A DNA stretch of 64,000 nucleotides. Origin: Alicyclobacillus mali NBRC 102425. Lineage in GTDB: Bacteria > Bacillota > Bacilli > Alicyclobacillales > Alicyclobacillaceae. Location: the NCBI RefSeq assembly GCF_001570745.1, contig NZ_BCSG01000004.1:62001-126000 (forward strand). Reading direction: 5' to 3'. This document shows, piece after piece, positions 42,663 to 51,730 of this stretch. The notes beneath the pieces are model-generated. The model was not told the origin of the DNA, ran no database searches, and saw only the letters and a program-made list of their open reading frames with translations. Made by a program: the position numbers and the translations under genes. Numbering within the stretch: the stretch's first letter is position 1; every line of letters begins with the position of its first letter.

Positions 42663-43070
42663 ATGGAAGGGTTTCGCTATCACTACGATCTCGAGGTGCG
42701 ATGGTCCGAGGTGGACGCTCAGCGCATCGTGTTCAACGCCAATTATCTGATGTACCTCGATCTCGCCTATCAGGAGTTTTTCCGGAGCGAATTGAGGCTC
42801 TATGACGACGTGCCGACCACCGTCATCGCCACGTCCACGCAGACCTTTCTCAAACCGGCGCGCTGGCGGGACAAGCTGTCCATCTGGGTGCGGCCGAAAC
42901 GCATTGGAAACACGAGCGTGACGCTGGAATTTCTGATGACGCGCGAGGGCGAGTCCATCTTCCGCGCGGAGACGGTGTACGTGCACGTGGACGAGAACGG
43001 GCGGCCGGAGCCCATCCCCGCGTTTTGGCGGGAGCGGCTCAGGGCCTATCAGGAGGAGGCGCTGGCATGA
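42663..43070 (+). CDS. 4-hydroxybenzoyl-CoA thioesterase-family (YbgC-like) acyl thioesterase
   Basis: This 135-residue single hotdog domain carries VRWSEVDAQRIVFNANYLMYLDLA, which contains the conserved Asp and the N-x-x-Y-L motif of the 4HBT family. It should hydrolyse acyl-CoA or acyl-ACP, perhaps controlling product release or recycling failed intermediates. ATG 42663 has GAGGTG 6 bp upstream; a GTG three codons earlier overlaps that site. The stop overlaps the next SDR start as ATGA. The location in a fatty-acid operon suggests an acyl-ACP substrate. Confidence 0.86.
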   Translation: MEGFRYHYDLEVRWSEVDAQRIVFNANYLMYLDLAYQEFFRSELRLYDDVPTTVIATSTQTFLKPARWRDKLSIWVRPKRIGNTSVTLEFLMTREGESIFRAETVYVHVDENGRPEPIPAFWRERLRAYQEEALA

Positions 43071-43834
43071 GGGACATGGAGGGCCGCGTGGCCATCGTGA
43101 CGGGCGGCGCGGGCGGCATCGGCAGCGCGACGGCGCGCCGTTTGGCCGAGCGCGGCGTGCGCGTGGTGGTGGCGGATCGCGACGAGGCGGGCGCGCGGCG
43201 CGTTGCCGATGAGATCCGGGCGGGGGGCGGCGAGGCGGAAGGGATGTTCGTTGACGTCACGGACGAGGCGAGCGTGAACGCGCTTGTCGATGCGGCGGTG
43301 GCGCGATTCTCCCGCCTCGACATCATGTTCAACAACGCCGGCGTGTTTGGCGACGGCGCGCGAAATTTCCTGGACGATCCGCCGGAGGAATACTTTCGCG
43401 TCGTATCCATCAACCAGCATGGCGTCTTTTACGGCATGCGTGCGGCGGCGCGATACATGCGCCAGGCAGGCACGGGCGGTGTCATCATCAACACGGCGTC
43501 GATTTACGCGTTCATCGCGGACAGGAACCAGCTCCCGTACCACGCGAGCAAGGCGGCGGTCGTGGCCATGACGAAGGCCGCGGCGCTCGATCTCGCCCGC
43601 CACAACATCCGCGTCGTCGCGGTGGCGCCGGGCATGGTGAACACGGGCCTCGTCGACAACTGGCGGCAGGACGAGCGCGTGTGGAACACGATTCAGCGGG
43701 CGCACATGCGCCGGCGCATGGCGGAGCCGGACGAGATCGCCCGCGTGGTCGCCTTTTTGGCGTCGGACGACGCGCGGTTTATCAACGGCCATGCCATCTG
43801 CGTGGACGACGGCGCGCTGTCGTTCAAGAGGTGA
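43067..43834 (+). CDS. classical short-chain dehydrogenase/reductase (FabG-like)
   Basis: This 255-residue SDR has the cofactor loop IVTGGAGGIGSATA, the NNAGVFGDG motif and the YxxxK active site in LPYHASKAAV, so it is a keto/alcohol oxidoreductase rather than an enoyl reductase. The acidic residue after strand 2 (VVVADRDEAG) suggests NAD(H) preference. FabG-like ketoacyl reduction or oxidation of a ring hydroxyl are both possible. It is coupled to the upstream thioesterase gene through ATGA, with AGGAGGAGG at 43051-43059. Confidence 0.85.
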   Translation: MRDMEGRVAIVTGGAGGIGSATARRLAERGVRVVVADRDEAGARRVADEIRAGGGEAEGMFVDVTDEASVNALVDAAVARFSRLDIMFNNAGVFGDGARNFLDDPPEEYFRVVSINQHGVFYGMRAAARYMRQAGTGGVIINTASIYAFIADRNQLPYHASKAAVVAMTKAAALDLARHNIRVVAVAPGMVNTGLVDNWRQDERVWNTIQRAHMRRRMAEPDEIARVVAFLASDDARFINGHAICVDDGALSFKR

Positions 43835-43843
43835 TGCGAGAAC

Positions 43844-44272
43844 ATGGCCAAACTCCCAGACATCGTATTGGACGTGGTGATCGAGGCGTCACCGGAGAAA
43901 ATCTGGCCGTACGTCGCGACGGCGGACGGACTCGGCGCGTGGTTCATGGGGAGCACGCTCCGTCCCATCGAGGACGAACCGTTCTTCCTGCACGCGGGGC
44001 CGTACGGAGACTCGCCATGCCGAGTCATCGCTGTCGAACCGCCGACTCGCTTCGCGTTTGACTGGGACGCCCATTGGAGCGTGGAATTCATCCTGGAGCC
44101 ACTGGATGGGCGCACCACGCGCGTGACGCTGCGGCACGCAGGGTGGGACGATGATCACGTGTCGCCCACAGGCCAGTCGCACGCCGTCATTCGCCAGATC
44201 ATGGAGGGCGGCTGGAGGCGCAAGCTGACCGAAGACCTTCCGCGTGCGGTGCTCGGCCCATCGACCACGTGA
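43844..44272 (+). CDS. SRPBCC/AHSA1-like domain protein
   Basis: This 142-residue START-like domain opens with DIVLDVVIEASPEKIWPYVATADGLGAWFMG and continues with FILEPLDGRTTRVTLRHAGW, both typical of the AHSA1 group. These proteins form a hydrophobic pocket that binds lipids or other nonpolar molecules; a specific role is not known. ATG 43844 follows GAGGTGATGCGAGAAC and is 9 bp after the SDR. It is the last gene of the FabL-type operon and runs toward the convergent Rpn-like gene. Confidence 0.78.
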   Translation: MAKLPDIVLDVVIEASPEKIWPYVATADGLGAWFMGSTLRPIEDEPFFLHAGPYGDSPCRVIAVEPPTRFAFDWDAHWSVEFILEPLDGRTTRVTLRHAGWDDDHVSPTGQSHAVIRQIMEGGWRRKLTEDLPRAVLGPSTT

Positions 44273-44291
44273 GGACCGACGCACCTGCGTG

Positions 44292-45086
44292 TCAGTGGAC
44301 CTCGCTCTGCATCTGTTCAAGTCTTTCGCGAGGCAGGCCCGTCGCTTTTTCCACAACGTCGACGGGCACGCCTTCGGCCAGCAGGCGGTGTGCAATGTCC
44401 TCAGCAGCCTGTTGTTTGCCGTCGTGGCGACCGTCTTCATACAGTTCTTCTGCCATGCGGAACACGTTCTTCAGCTCCTTCCGCAATTTCCTGCGGTCTT
44501 CGTCTGACAACGCCCTGTCACCGAACGCGAGGACGGCGCTCGCCACGAGTTCGCGCTCTTCGTCGTCCGGAACGCGCGGGAGTAGGTTGAGCACGCGGGC
44601 CATGGCTTGATGGCGGTCTTCGACGCGCATCGAGAGCGCGAGACCCAGCCGAAGGCGATCGGCGGGTTCCCATCGTCCCACGCGAAGGTGAGCTTCAACT
44701 TCGTCCAGTGCGCCATCGCCGTCGAGCGCGGAGAGGAACACGTTTTCCACGCGATAGATGGCGGTGCCGATGTCCAACTCCTGCGGCGCGCTGGCAACAT
44801 GCGCGTGGTACAAGACGACCGTGCGAATTCTGGCCTTGACCTGATTGGCAAGGCGGGCATCGTATTCCAAAAAGCGGTGAAGCGTGCGCTCGCGGCGATC
44901 CTGGAATTCCATGTGAAACACGTCGCCGTTTGCCATCCTCCACGCCCGATCCATCCTCAGCGTGCTGGCGGGAAGTTCGGTCGTGAATGGCTCGAGCGTC
45001 TCTACGCCGCGCACGCCGAGGGCTTCAAGCGCACCGCCTGACAACGTGCGCGTAAGCGCCTTGAGTAAGCTGTCCTGTCCGGGCAT
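44292..45086 (-). CDS. Rpn/YhgA-like PD-(D/E)XK nuclease-family protein
   Basis: This 264-residue protein resembles the Rpn family of recombination-promoting nucleases (transposase_31-like). The core strand GDVFHMEFQDRRERTLHRFL supplies the E-x-Q active-site pattern, preceded by TLRMDRAWRMANG with the Asp. The C-terminal half is helical and charged, ending with DVVEKATGLPRERLEQMQ, a segment that often closes Rpn proteins. ATG 45086 is used; a GTG six codons earlier (45104) is an alternative. No mobile-element ends are visible around it. Biological role in the cell is uncertain. Confidence 0.75.
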   Translation of the reverse strand: MPGQDSLLKALTRTLSGGALEALGVRGVETLEPFTTELPASTLRMDRAWRMANGDVFHMEFQDRRERTLHRFLEYDARLANQVKARIRTVVLYHAHVASAPQELDIGTAIYRVENVFLSALDGDGALDEVEAHLRVGRWEPADRLRLGLALSMRVEDRHQAMARVLNLLPRVPDDEERELVASAVLAFGDRALSDEDRRKLRKELKNVFRMAEELYEDGRHDGKQQAAEDIAHRLLAEGVPVDVVEKATGLPRERLEQMQSEVH

Positions 45087-45488
45087 CGAAGCGTATCCCA
45101 CCACCCATGATAGGAGATCCTGGTCGAAACCACAATGCGAGCCGGATTCCTCCGTGTTGCGCGGCCCGTCACGCGCCGCGCCATCCGCATGGAGGATGCC
45201 CCCAGTGTACGCCCACCCAACCCGTCCGTCGATGAGGCCGAGGAGAATGCGAACCGATGCGGTGAAAGCCGGTCATGATGTCCGCACCTGGACGCGCGCT
45301 TCTGCGTCCTCTGTGTCCTCTGCATGCCGGAAGCGCCTGGAAGTCGCCTGCAGCCACCAGTTTCCGTCCCCGCGGGCCACCAAAACCTGCCTTCGCAAAT
45401 GCCTCTCCTTCGCGTGACCGGGACAACGGGTGCCTGACGGACGCCGAGACATACGCGGTCTACCCCGCAGCACGTCTTTCCCGCGCGG
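45087..45488. other. gene-poor 400-bp stretch
   Basis: Only short overlapping open frames with poor composition are present, and none has a convincing ribosome site. The stretch may hold promoters for the Rpn-like gene and remnants of an older gene, but I see no named motif, hairpin or repeat. Confidence 0.4.
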
Positions 45489-46964
45489 CTACGGCAACAT
45501 CTCCGCCGGCCCCATTCGCTCCGCGCCAAACAGCCTCCTAAGCCGCCCGATGTTTCGCCGGTCCGACAGAATCAGCAGGTGATCCCCTGCCTGAAGCTCG
45601 GTCGCGCCGCGGGGCACAATGACCTGGTCCCCTCGCACAATTGCGTAACACAGCGTGTTCTGCGGAAACTCGATCTCGACCATCTTTCGCCCGACGAGAT
45701 CGGACGAAGCGTCCACCTCGATTGGCGTGATCACGGCGTTTTCGCGCGCGATGCGCACCAGTTCAAGCAGATCTCCGGACGGGGCGCGCTCCAGCAGATC
45801 GAGTTTTGCGGCGAGCGGGCGGACGGTGAGACCCTGAATCAGGGTGGACGCAATGACGACGAAAAACACGGCATCCAGCATCGGCGCGGGCGTGTAGGCC
45901 GGAGAGAGCATGGCCGTCATCACGAGTACGATGGGCACCGCGCCGCGCAGCCCGGCCCAGGAGACAAACACCTTCTCCGCCGCGGAGAAGCGCATGCCGA
46001 TGGTCGAGATCCACACAGCGACGGGCCGCGCCAGAAAGAGGGCGCCTGCGGCGAGCAGCACGCCGGGCACGAGGATGGACCCAAGCCGCGCGGGGGAAAT
46101 TTGCAGGCCCAGCACGACAAACATCACGATGTGCATGGTCCAGGACAGCCCCTCGTGAAACCGCAGGATGCTGTGGCGATGCTCGAGCCTGCGGTTGCCC
46201 ATCACCACCGCGGCGGTGTAGACGGCGAGAAAGCCACTGCCGTGCAGCAGGACGGCGACGCTGTAGCTGAGCAGCGCAAACGCGAGGGAGAGCGTCGGGT
46301 ACAGGCCGCCCGTGTCCAGCTTGATGCGCTGATTGGCCAGCGAGCCGAGGTATCCGATCACGGCCCCCGCAATGAGGCCCATTGCCATCTGCAGGGCGAA
46401 GGTCGAGATCGCATAACCGAGCGCACCCCACGGTCTGCCGATGCCGTGTTCCGACCACTGAATGAGCAGGATGGTCAGAAAGAACGCCATGGGATCGTTC
46501 GTGCCGGATTCGACCTCGAGCACGTCGACGAGACGCCGGCGCAGCGGCTGACGGCCGAGGATGGAGAAGACCGAGGCGGCATCCGTCGAACTCACCGCGA
46601 CGCCGAGAAGCGCCGCCGCGTACCAAGGGAGGTGAAGCAGCGCGTGCGCCATGACGCTCAGGATGGCGCCGCTGATGACCACCCCCGCGGTGGCGAGCGA
46701 CAGGGCCGGTTTCCACACGCTGCGGATGCGGTCGAGCGGGGTGTGCAGGCCGCCTTCGAACAGGATGAGAATGAGCGCGAGATAGCCGATGGATTGGGCG
46801 ACGGAGATGGGGACGTGGGGACCAAGCCGAAGTCCGCCCGGGCCGAGCAACATGCCGATGGTCACGAAGCCAATGAGTACCGGAAAGCCCAACCGATTGC
46901 CGAGGTGCGCGGACCATACGCCCGCAAGCAAAATGAGTGAAAGAATGAGCAGGAAAGTCTCCAT
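45489..46964 (-). CDS. CPA1-family cation/proton antiporter with C-terminal RCK_C domain (NhaP2/CvrA-like)
   Basis: This 491-residue protein has about 12 membrane helices (residues 1-385) followed by a cytoplasmic TrkA-C/RCK_C domain (VDASSDLVGRKMVEIEFPQN then LILSDRRNI). The membrane part carries GVAVSSTDAASVFSIL and LEVESGTNDPMAFFL, the paired acidic motifs of CPA1 transporters. It should exchange Na+ or K+ for protons. NhaP2/CvrA is usually K+/H+. In an acidophile such exchange helps pH and ion balance. ATG 46964 has AAAGGAGG upstream. The promoter at 47135-47163 gives it an unusually long leader. Confidence 0.9.
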   Translation of the reverse strand: METFLLILSLILLAGVWSAHLGNRLGFPVLIGFVTIGMLLGPGGLRLGPHVPISVAQSIGYLALILILFEGGLHTPLDRIRSVWKPALSLATAGVVISGAILSVMAHALLHLPWYAAALLGVAVSSTDAASVFSILGRQPLRRRLVDVLEVESGTNDPMAFFLTILLIQWSEHGIGRPWGALGYAISTFALQMAMGLIAGAVIGYLGSLANQRIKLDTGGLYPTLSLAFALLSYSVAVLLHGSGFLAVYTAAVVMGNRRLEHRHSILRFHEGLSWTMHIVMFVVLGLQISPARLGSILVPGVLLAAGALFLARPVAVWISTIGMRFSAAEKVFVSWAGLRGAVPIVLVMTAMLSPAYTPAPMLDAVFFVVIASTLIQGLTVRPLAAKLDLLERAPSGDLLELVRIARENAVITPIEVDASSDLVGRKMVEIEFPQNTLCYAIVRGDQVIVPRGATELQAGDHLLILSDRRNIGRLRRLFGAERMGPAEMLP

Positions 46965-47134
46965 TTTCGCCTCCTTTGAACAAATCGAAGTTCAGGCGCG
47001 GCGCGAGAGACACTGTCCACGATGAAGTTGCGACGATCCCTGCGGAAGTGGTTCAAAATCAGGGTGCGAACGAGGTAGGAAGTTGCATCCAACAAGGGGA
47101 AGACAGGGATGGGATCCCGATTCCGATTATCCTT

Positions 47135-47163
47135 AGTTTAACACATATATTTGAGTGTGTAAA
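47135..47163 (-). promoter_or_regulatory. probable sigma-A promoter of the antiporter gene, overlapped by an inverted repeat
   Basis: On the minus strand TTTACA (47163-47158) and TAAACT (47140-47135) are 17 bp apart. An imperfect inverted repeat TTTAACACA (47137-47145) / TGTGTAAAG (47156-47164) covers both elements, which suggests an operator. Confidence 0.55.
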
Positions 47164-47195
47164 GAAAGTTGTGCTGCTTCCGGTTCGGGCAAGGC

Positions 47196-47213
47196 CGGGC
47201 GCCGGGGCGCCCG
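47196..47213. terminator. GC-rich hairpin downstream of the 47223-47537 gene
   Basis: CGGGCGC and GCGCCCG pair around a four-base loop. It lies just beyond the stop of the minus-strand gene. No T-run follows, so termination is doubtful. Confidence 0.3.
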
Positions 47214-47222
47214 TTCCGTTCA

Positions 47223-47537
47223 TCAGCTTCGGAATGTCTTGGCATACGATCCGGCTTGCAGCACGACGGTTTGGCCGGGCTTCAAGGTGACGGTCTGCTG
47301 GTAGAACAACCCGTTTGGCGCGGCGCCCACGAGGATGACGGGCTCGCGCAAGTTGCCGGAGAGCACCACTTTCACGTAGGCGTTTGGCCGGATGAGAATG
47401 TCCGCGCAGCTCGACGGGTTCGCCTTGAGGATGGGCGCGCTCGATGCACTCACCGGATTCTGAATCGAAACCTTACGGGTCGCTCCGAGGCCGACGAGGA
47501 AGTTCGTCGGCGGCGCCAGGTGCTTCTTCTGCGCCAT
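47223..47537 (-). CDS. hypothetical small protein
   Basis: This is a 104-residue protein with a clear ribosome site (AAGGAGG, 7 bp before the ATG). It has a basic N-terminus (MAQKKHLAPPTNFLVGLG), no signal peptide and no membrane helix. The rest is rich in beta-prone residues: ADILIRPNAYVKVVLSGN and FYQQTVTLKPGQTVVLQAG suggest a small beta-sandwich. I do not recognise a family. It is divergent from the L,D-transpeptidase gene, which hints at an envelope or spore-surface role, but this is only context. Confidence 0.65.
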   Translation of the reverse strand: MAQKKHLAPPTNFLVGLGATRKVSIQNPVSASSAPILKANPSSCADILIRPNAYVKVVLSGNLREPVILVGAAPNGLFYQQTVTLKPGQTVVLQAGSYAKTFRS

Positions 47538-47707
47538 GGTCTAACCTCCTTCCGTCGGAGGATGCCATAGCTCATGCGCGCAGAATCTCGCTTGACCTCG
47601 ACAACCGCCGCGCGGGCGAATCCAAACCAAGCGAGAACACATAGCGCTCCTCCGCCATGCGCAGCAGCAACTGCTCGCACATAGGCTGAGGGCGGAGGCG
47701 ATTAGCC

Positions 47708-48046
47708 GTGGCGAACTACGAAATTATCGTCGATCTTTCCGACAGGCGCCTATATCTCCTGGAAGCGGGGAAGGTGCTCCGCGCGTTTCCCGTCGGGATC
47801 GGCAGGATGGTGACCCGGACGCCCATCGGGCAGTACACCATCGTGAACAAGGAGCCGAATCCCGGCGGGCCCTTCGGCGCGTACTGGATGGGCCTGTCCA
47901 AGCCGCACTACGGCATTCACGGCACGAACGATCCGTCGAGCATCGGCAAGCTCGTCTCGCACGGGTGTATCCGCATGTACAACGAGGACGTCACCTGGCT
48001 GGCGCACACGGTGCCGTTAGGAACGCCGGTGACGATACGGCCGTAG
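47708..48046 (+). CDS. minimal L,D-transpeptidase (YkuD domain)
   Basis: This 112-residue protein is essentially a bare YkuD catalytic domain, without signal peptide or LysM. The active site is complete: His in HYGIHGTND and Cys87 in [12 protein letters not shown]. YkuD enzymes form 3-3 peptidoglycan cross-links or attach proteins to the wall. The lack of an export signal is common in short Firmicute members, some of which are spore-associated. The start is a GTG with GGAGGCGATTAGCC upstream. Confidence 0.9.
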   Translation: MANYEIIVDLSDRRLYLLEAGKVLRAFPVGIGRMVTRTPIGQYTIVNKEPNPGGPFGAYWMGLSKPHYGIHGTNDPSSIGKLVSHGCIRMYNEDVTWLAHTVPLGTPVTIRP

Positions 48047-48198
48047 TGGGACTTCAACGGTTACAAGAGATCGGATTGGCACGGATCCGCTGCCACTCGC
48101 AAAATACGCTTCCCCGATGTTGAGGACCAGAAGGATTGAGCGCGGCGCGAGGAGAAATGCCTTCTCACAACCGTCAAAGGCGAGGGGGAGCGCGGGGG

Positions 48199-49515
48199 AT
48201 GCGAGCATCACGTCATGTTGAGCGAATCACGGCCGCTGTGTCGTTGGCCTTCCTTTTCACTGGGATGGCGGCGCCAAAGCTCGAAGCGCAGGTGATACAT
48301 CGCTTGCCATCGGTCCAGATTGCACATGCGAGTTCCATGTCAGCCGAACGTACCATCTATCGATTGGCGTCACCGCCTACAGGAGGCGACGTGTCGCTTG
48401 TGGAGGCGGCGATAAACGTTGGAAGGACTTCTATCCCGATGGATCTCTGGGTTACGGGTTCTTCGGACTCTGGCGAGCTGTATGTCCCGCTCAATATTCT
48501 GCAAAACGCGTTGGATTCCATTGGCCTTCGCTCTTCTTGGAACGCAAGCCAATTCACATGGGCGATCCAGACACCCGCATCGCGCGCGGACACTTGGGGG
48601 TTCCCCATCGGAACCGGAATTGGGGCGGTGGAGGTGGACGGGAGCCTGGTCACCAGGCTCAACGTCGTACCCGGCGTGGATTTGACTTCGGGATGGAACG
48701 GCGTCGACACGGTCTTTTTGCCGCTGCCTCAAGTTTCGCAACTTCTCGAAGATGTCGGCGTTCAGAATGCGTGGGACGGCGCTTCGCGGGTGTGGACGTG
48801 GGTCCCTCCTCTCCAAACGAGTGAGCCGCTTGGCCCATCCCAGGGTGTCGAGGAAGTGCGGGCGGACATCGTGGCCAGCGGAGCGAACATCGTGCTTCGG
48901 AATCTGCAGGTGGACGGCGACGTGTTTGTCTCTCCGTCTCCTGACGGTTCTGTTTCGCTCGATCACGTCAGCATCGATGGCAAGTTGGTCATCCTGGCGA
49001 GCTCGGGCGCACCGATTCAGCTGTCGGACGTCGCGTCGCCTCGCATCGACGTCGATAGCGAGGGACCCGTGTCCATCCAACTCAACGGAGGAGCCGTCGG
49101 CGTGCTCGACGTGTTGCCTGGCGAGGGCGGCCTGCAAGTCACTGGTACGAAATCATCCGTCCTTGAGGTGGACGACTTTGCGACGTCACCGGTCGTGCTC
49201 GCGGGAAGCGCCTATGAGTCTGCGGAAATCCGAGCTGCCGATGGCGTCCTGAAGGCCGAAACTTCCCTTCCTCTTGTCAGGGTTCAAGCTTCGGGCGCCA
49301 CGTTCACTGTGGGGCAAGGTCAGACAATCGGCCTGCTCCAGGTGTCGCCAGCGGTGAACGGTTTCTCTGTGGACAACTTCGGAACCATTCAGTTTCTCGT
49401 GAACAGTTCGCCACAACCGGTGTCAAGCCAGGGAACCGGCTCAGTCGTAGCCGCGATGGGGGCGATGACCTCATCGCAGGCAAGCGGGCCGGCATCGGGC
49501 GCCACGGGAGCGTGA
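48199..49515 (+). CDS. secreted protein with stalk-like domain and beta-helix-like C-terminal region
   Basis: This 438-residue protein has a signal peptide (RITAAVSLAFLFTGMAAPKLEA, cleavage near residue 31). Residues about 60-220 (VSLVEAAINVGRTSIPMDLWV, LYVPLNILQNALDSIGLRSSW, FLPLPQVSQLLEDVGV) resemble the paired strands of the copper-amine-oxidase-N-like stalk domain common in Firmicute surface proteins. From about 230 the sequence has short regular strands (VDGDVFV, VSLDHVSIDGKLVIL, SEGPVSIQLNGGAVGVLDVL) like a right-handed beta-helix. The C-terminus is Ser/Ala/Gly-rich. ATG 48199 has GAGGGGGAG upstream; earlier starts lack a site at the right distance. No enzyme motif is seen. Confidence 0.72.
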   Translation: MRASRHVERITAAVSLAFLFTGMAAPKLEAQVIHRLPSVQIAHASSMSAERTIYRLASPPTGGDVSLVEAAINVGRTSIPMDLWVTGSSDSGELYVPLNILQNALDSIGLRSSWNASQFTWAIQTPASRADTWGFPIGTGIGAVEVDGSLVTRLNVVPGVDLTSGWNGVDTVFLPLPQVSQLLEDVGVQNAWDGASRVWTWVPPLQTSEPLGPSQGVEEVRADIVASGANIVLRNLQVDGDVFVSPSPDGSVSLDHVSIDGKLVILASSGAPIQLSDVASPRIDVDSEGPVSIQLNGGAVGVLDVLPGEGGLQVTGTKSSVLEVDDFATSPVVLAGSAYESAEIRAADGVLKAETSLPLVRVQASGATFTVGQGQTIGLLQVSPAVNGFSVDNFGTIQFLVNSSPQPVSSQGTGSVVAAMGAMTSSQASGPASGATGA

Positions 49516-49526
49516 AGGGGCTTCCC

Positions 49527-50558
49527 TCACACCCCCACCATCTCCCGCGCGCTCGCGCCCTCGTCCGATCCCGCCAGCGCCAGCGCCACGCGGTTCACCT
49601 CTTGCACCATGCGGCCGAACTCCTCATAGTCGATGGTCTGCGCCGCGTCAGACATCGCTTGGTCCGGCACTGGGTGAATCTCCACAATGACGCCGTCCGC
49701 TCCGGCCGCCACGCCGGCGCGGGCCATGGGGCGCACAAACGCGCGCTTGCCGACGCCGTGGGACGGATCGACGAGCACGGGCAGGTGAGAGAGCGACTTG
49801 ACCACCGGGATGGCGTTCAAATCGAGCGTGTTGCGCGTGGCCGTCTCGTACGTGCGGATGCCGCGCTCGCACAAAATCACGTTCGGGTTGCCCTGCGCCA
49901 GGATGTACTCGGCCGCCATCAGCCACTCTTCAATCGTCGCCGAGAGGCCGCGCTTCAGGAGCACGGGCTTGCCGGATCGCCCGGCTTCGCGCAGCAGCGG
50001 GTAGTTCTGCATGTTGCGCGCGCCAATCTGCAGGATGTCCACGTATTCCGCGACGAGATCGACGAGACCGGGTTCCATGACCTCGGAGACGATGGGCAGG
50101 CCGGTCATCTCGCGCGCCGCGGCCATCATCTTCAGGCCCTCTTCGCCGTGGCCCTGGAACGAGTACGGGCTGGACCGCGGCTTGAAGGCGCCGCCGCGCA
50201 GCACGTGCCCGCCGAGGCGCTTCACGGCCTTCGCGACATCGACGATGTTCTCAAGCGACTCCACCGAGCACGGCCCGGCCATGATGGTCACGCCGCCCGC
50301 GCCGATGCGGTGGCCGCGGACCTCGACGACGGTGTCTTCCGGCTTGTACTCGCGGCTCGCAAGGGCATATGGCCGCGACACTTCGCGCACTTCGGTGACG
50401 CCAACCACCCGCGCCACGCGCTCGGCGAGACCCGGCTCCTTCGCCGCGAGCACGCTCACGCCTGCGCCTGCCGGGTAGAGGGCGCGTACCCATGCTCCCA
50501 GGCCCGCCTTCTCCAACACCTGCTTCAAATCCACCTTCCCGTGGCGAATCACCATCAT
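49527..50558 (-). CDS. aroF: DAHP synthase (3-deoxy-7-phosphoheptulonate synthase, type I-beta)
   Basis: This 343-residue enzyme joins phosphoenolpyruvate and erythrose-4-phosphate, the committed step to shikimate. A ferredoxin-like regulatory N-terminal domain (about residues 1-75) precedes the barrel, the arrangement seen in feedback-inhibited Thermotoga-type enzymes. Catalytic motifs are [10 protein letters not shown] (metal Cys), [29 protein letters not shown] and [11 protein letters not shown] (metal His). The ATG overlaps the stop of the acyl-CoA dehydrogenase-like gene as ATGA. No other aro gene is in the window, so its coupling to acyl-CoA genes suggests extra shikimate supply for the neighbouring pathway. 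Confidence 0.95.
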   Translation of the reverse strand: MMVIRHGKVDLKQVLEKAGLGAWVRALYPAGAGVSVLAAKEPGLAERVARVVGVTEVREVSRPYALASREYKPEDTVVEVRGHRIGAGGVTIMAGPCSVESLENIVDVAKAVKRLGGHVLRGGAFKPRSSPYSFQGHGEEGLKMMAAAREMTGLPIVSEVMEPGLVDLVAEYVDILQIGARNMQNYPLLREAGRSGKPVLLKRGLSATIEEWLMAAEYILAQGNPNVILCERGIRTYETATRNTLDLNAIPVVKSLSHLPVLVDPSHGVGKRAFVRPMARAGVAAGADGVIVEIHPVPDQAMSDAAQTIDYEEFGRMVQEVNRVALALAGSDEGASAREMVGV

Positions 50559-51715
50559 CTCCGCTCGCTCCTTTCCGAGGCCCGCTTGGCCTTGTCGATC
50601 ACGTCGCGCGCAATGACCATCTTCTGAATCTCCGACGTACCTTCCTCGAACCGCTGCATCCTGGCGTCCCGGTAAATCCGCTCAATTTCGCTCGACTTGA
50701 AGTAGCCCGGCCCGCCGTGGATCTGCAGCGCCTTGTCCGTCACGCGCTGCAGCATCTCCGTGGCGAACATCTTCGCCATCGCCGCCTCCACGGTGATGGG
50801 ATGGCCTTCGTCGAACCGCCGCGCCGCGTGGAGGACGAGCTGGCGCGCCGCCTCGATGTCCGTCGCCATCTCCGCGAGCCACATCTGGATGATCTGGCGC
50901 TTGGCGAGCGGCTGATCGAAGGTGACGCGCCGCAGGGCGTGCTGGGCCGCGAGCTCAAGCGCTCGCTCCGCCGCGCCGACGCAGGTCATGCCAATGGCGG
51001 TGCGGGACGGATCGAGAAACCCGCGGAACGCCACCTCCAGGCCGTCGCCCTCCTCGCCGAGCCGGTTGGCGACGGGGACGCGGCAGTCGCGCAGGCGAAG
51101 GTGCCCGTGCGCCGTGCCCGCGATGCCCATGGCCGGCGCCATGAATTCAATCGTGAGGCCCGGCGCGTCGCGCGGGACGAGGAGCGCGAGTGTCCCTTCG
51201 CCGCCCGACGTCCCCTCGAGCCGGCAGAAGAGCAAAAAGTAGTCCGCCACGTCGCTGAAGATGATCATCCACTTCTCGCCGTTCAGGACGTACGCGTCGC
51301 CCTCGCGCCGGGCTGTCGTCTTGAGGTCCGCGCCGGAACCCGAATTCGGCTCCGTCAGCGTGAAGGTCACGCGGATGTCGCCCGCGACAAACGGCTTCAC
51401 AAATCGCTCCACCTGATCCGGCGTCGCCTTCTGCGCGAGCGATCGCCACAGGCTGTTCGCCACATGCACGATGACCCGGATGGAACCGTGCGTGTGCGCG
51501 AAGCGGCGCAAGAGATCCAAATAATCCGTGAAGCTGAGCCCGTGCCCGCCGAGATGGGGCGGGGCGGCGAGCCGCAGGTAGCCGGCGTCGCGAAGCTCTC
51601 GCCACAAGGCTTCCGGCACCGTCCCCGTAGCTTCAATCTGCTCGGACCAAGCCCTGGCCGGGCCTGCCACGTAAGCGTCGACGTCCTTCCGCCACTCGTC
51701 CAGCGTCCGCATCAT
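50555..51715 (-). CDS. acyl-CoA dehydrogenase-like flavoprotein (first of two)
   Basis: This 386-residue protein has the three-domain ACAD fold. [17 protein letters not shown] and [17 protein letters not shown] are the FAD/substrate motifs, and the catalytic base Glu is in [14 protein letters not shown]. ACADs normally form a 2,3 double bond in an acyl-CoA with ETF as acceptor, but no etf genes are near. Here, between an acyl-CoA ligase and DAHP synthase, it may act on a ring substrate. From memory, an ACAD-like FAD dehydratase has been reported in streptomycete cyclohexanecarboxyl-CoA synthesis. ATG 51715 has GGAGG 9 bp upstream. Confidence 0.88.
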   Translation of the reverse strand: MMRTLDEWRKDVDAYVAGPARAWSEQIEATGTVPEALWRELRDAGYLRLAAPPHLGGHGLSFTDYLDLLRRFAHTHGSIRVIVHVANSLWRSLAQKATPDQVERFVKPFVAGDIRVTFTLTEPNSGSGADLKTTARREGDAYVLNGEKWMIIFSDVADYFLLFCRLEGTSGGEGTLALLVPRDAPGLTIEFMAPAMGIAGTAHGHLRLRDCRVPVANRLGEEGDGLEVAFRGFLDPSRTAIGMTCVGAAERALELAAQHALRRVTFDQPLAKRQIIQMWLAEMATDIEAARQLVLHAARRFDEGHPITVEAAMAKMFATEMLQRVTDKALQIHGGPGYFKSSEIERIYRDARMQRFEEGTSEIQKMVIARDVIDKAKRASERSERR

Positions 51716-51730
51716 GGCCACCTTCCTCCG

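Larger units (their letters stand above)
46965..47222. other. 258-bp intergenic region with the antiporter leader
   Basis: It contains the antiporter promoter, about 160 bases of untranslated leader, and a GC hairpin next to the upstream gene. The AT-rich block 47125-47165 contrasts with its GC-rich surroundings. I recognise no known riboswitch in the leader. Confidence 0.45.

Noticed and set aside
45105-45488. Short overlapping frames on both strands
   Set aside because: No ribosome sites, no motifs and Arg/Pro-rich composition typical of non-coding GC-rich DNA.
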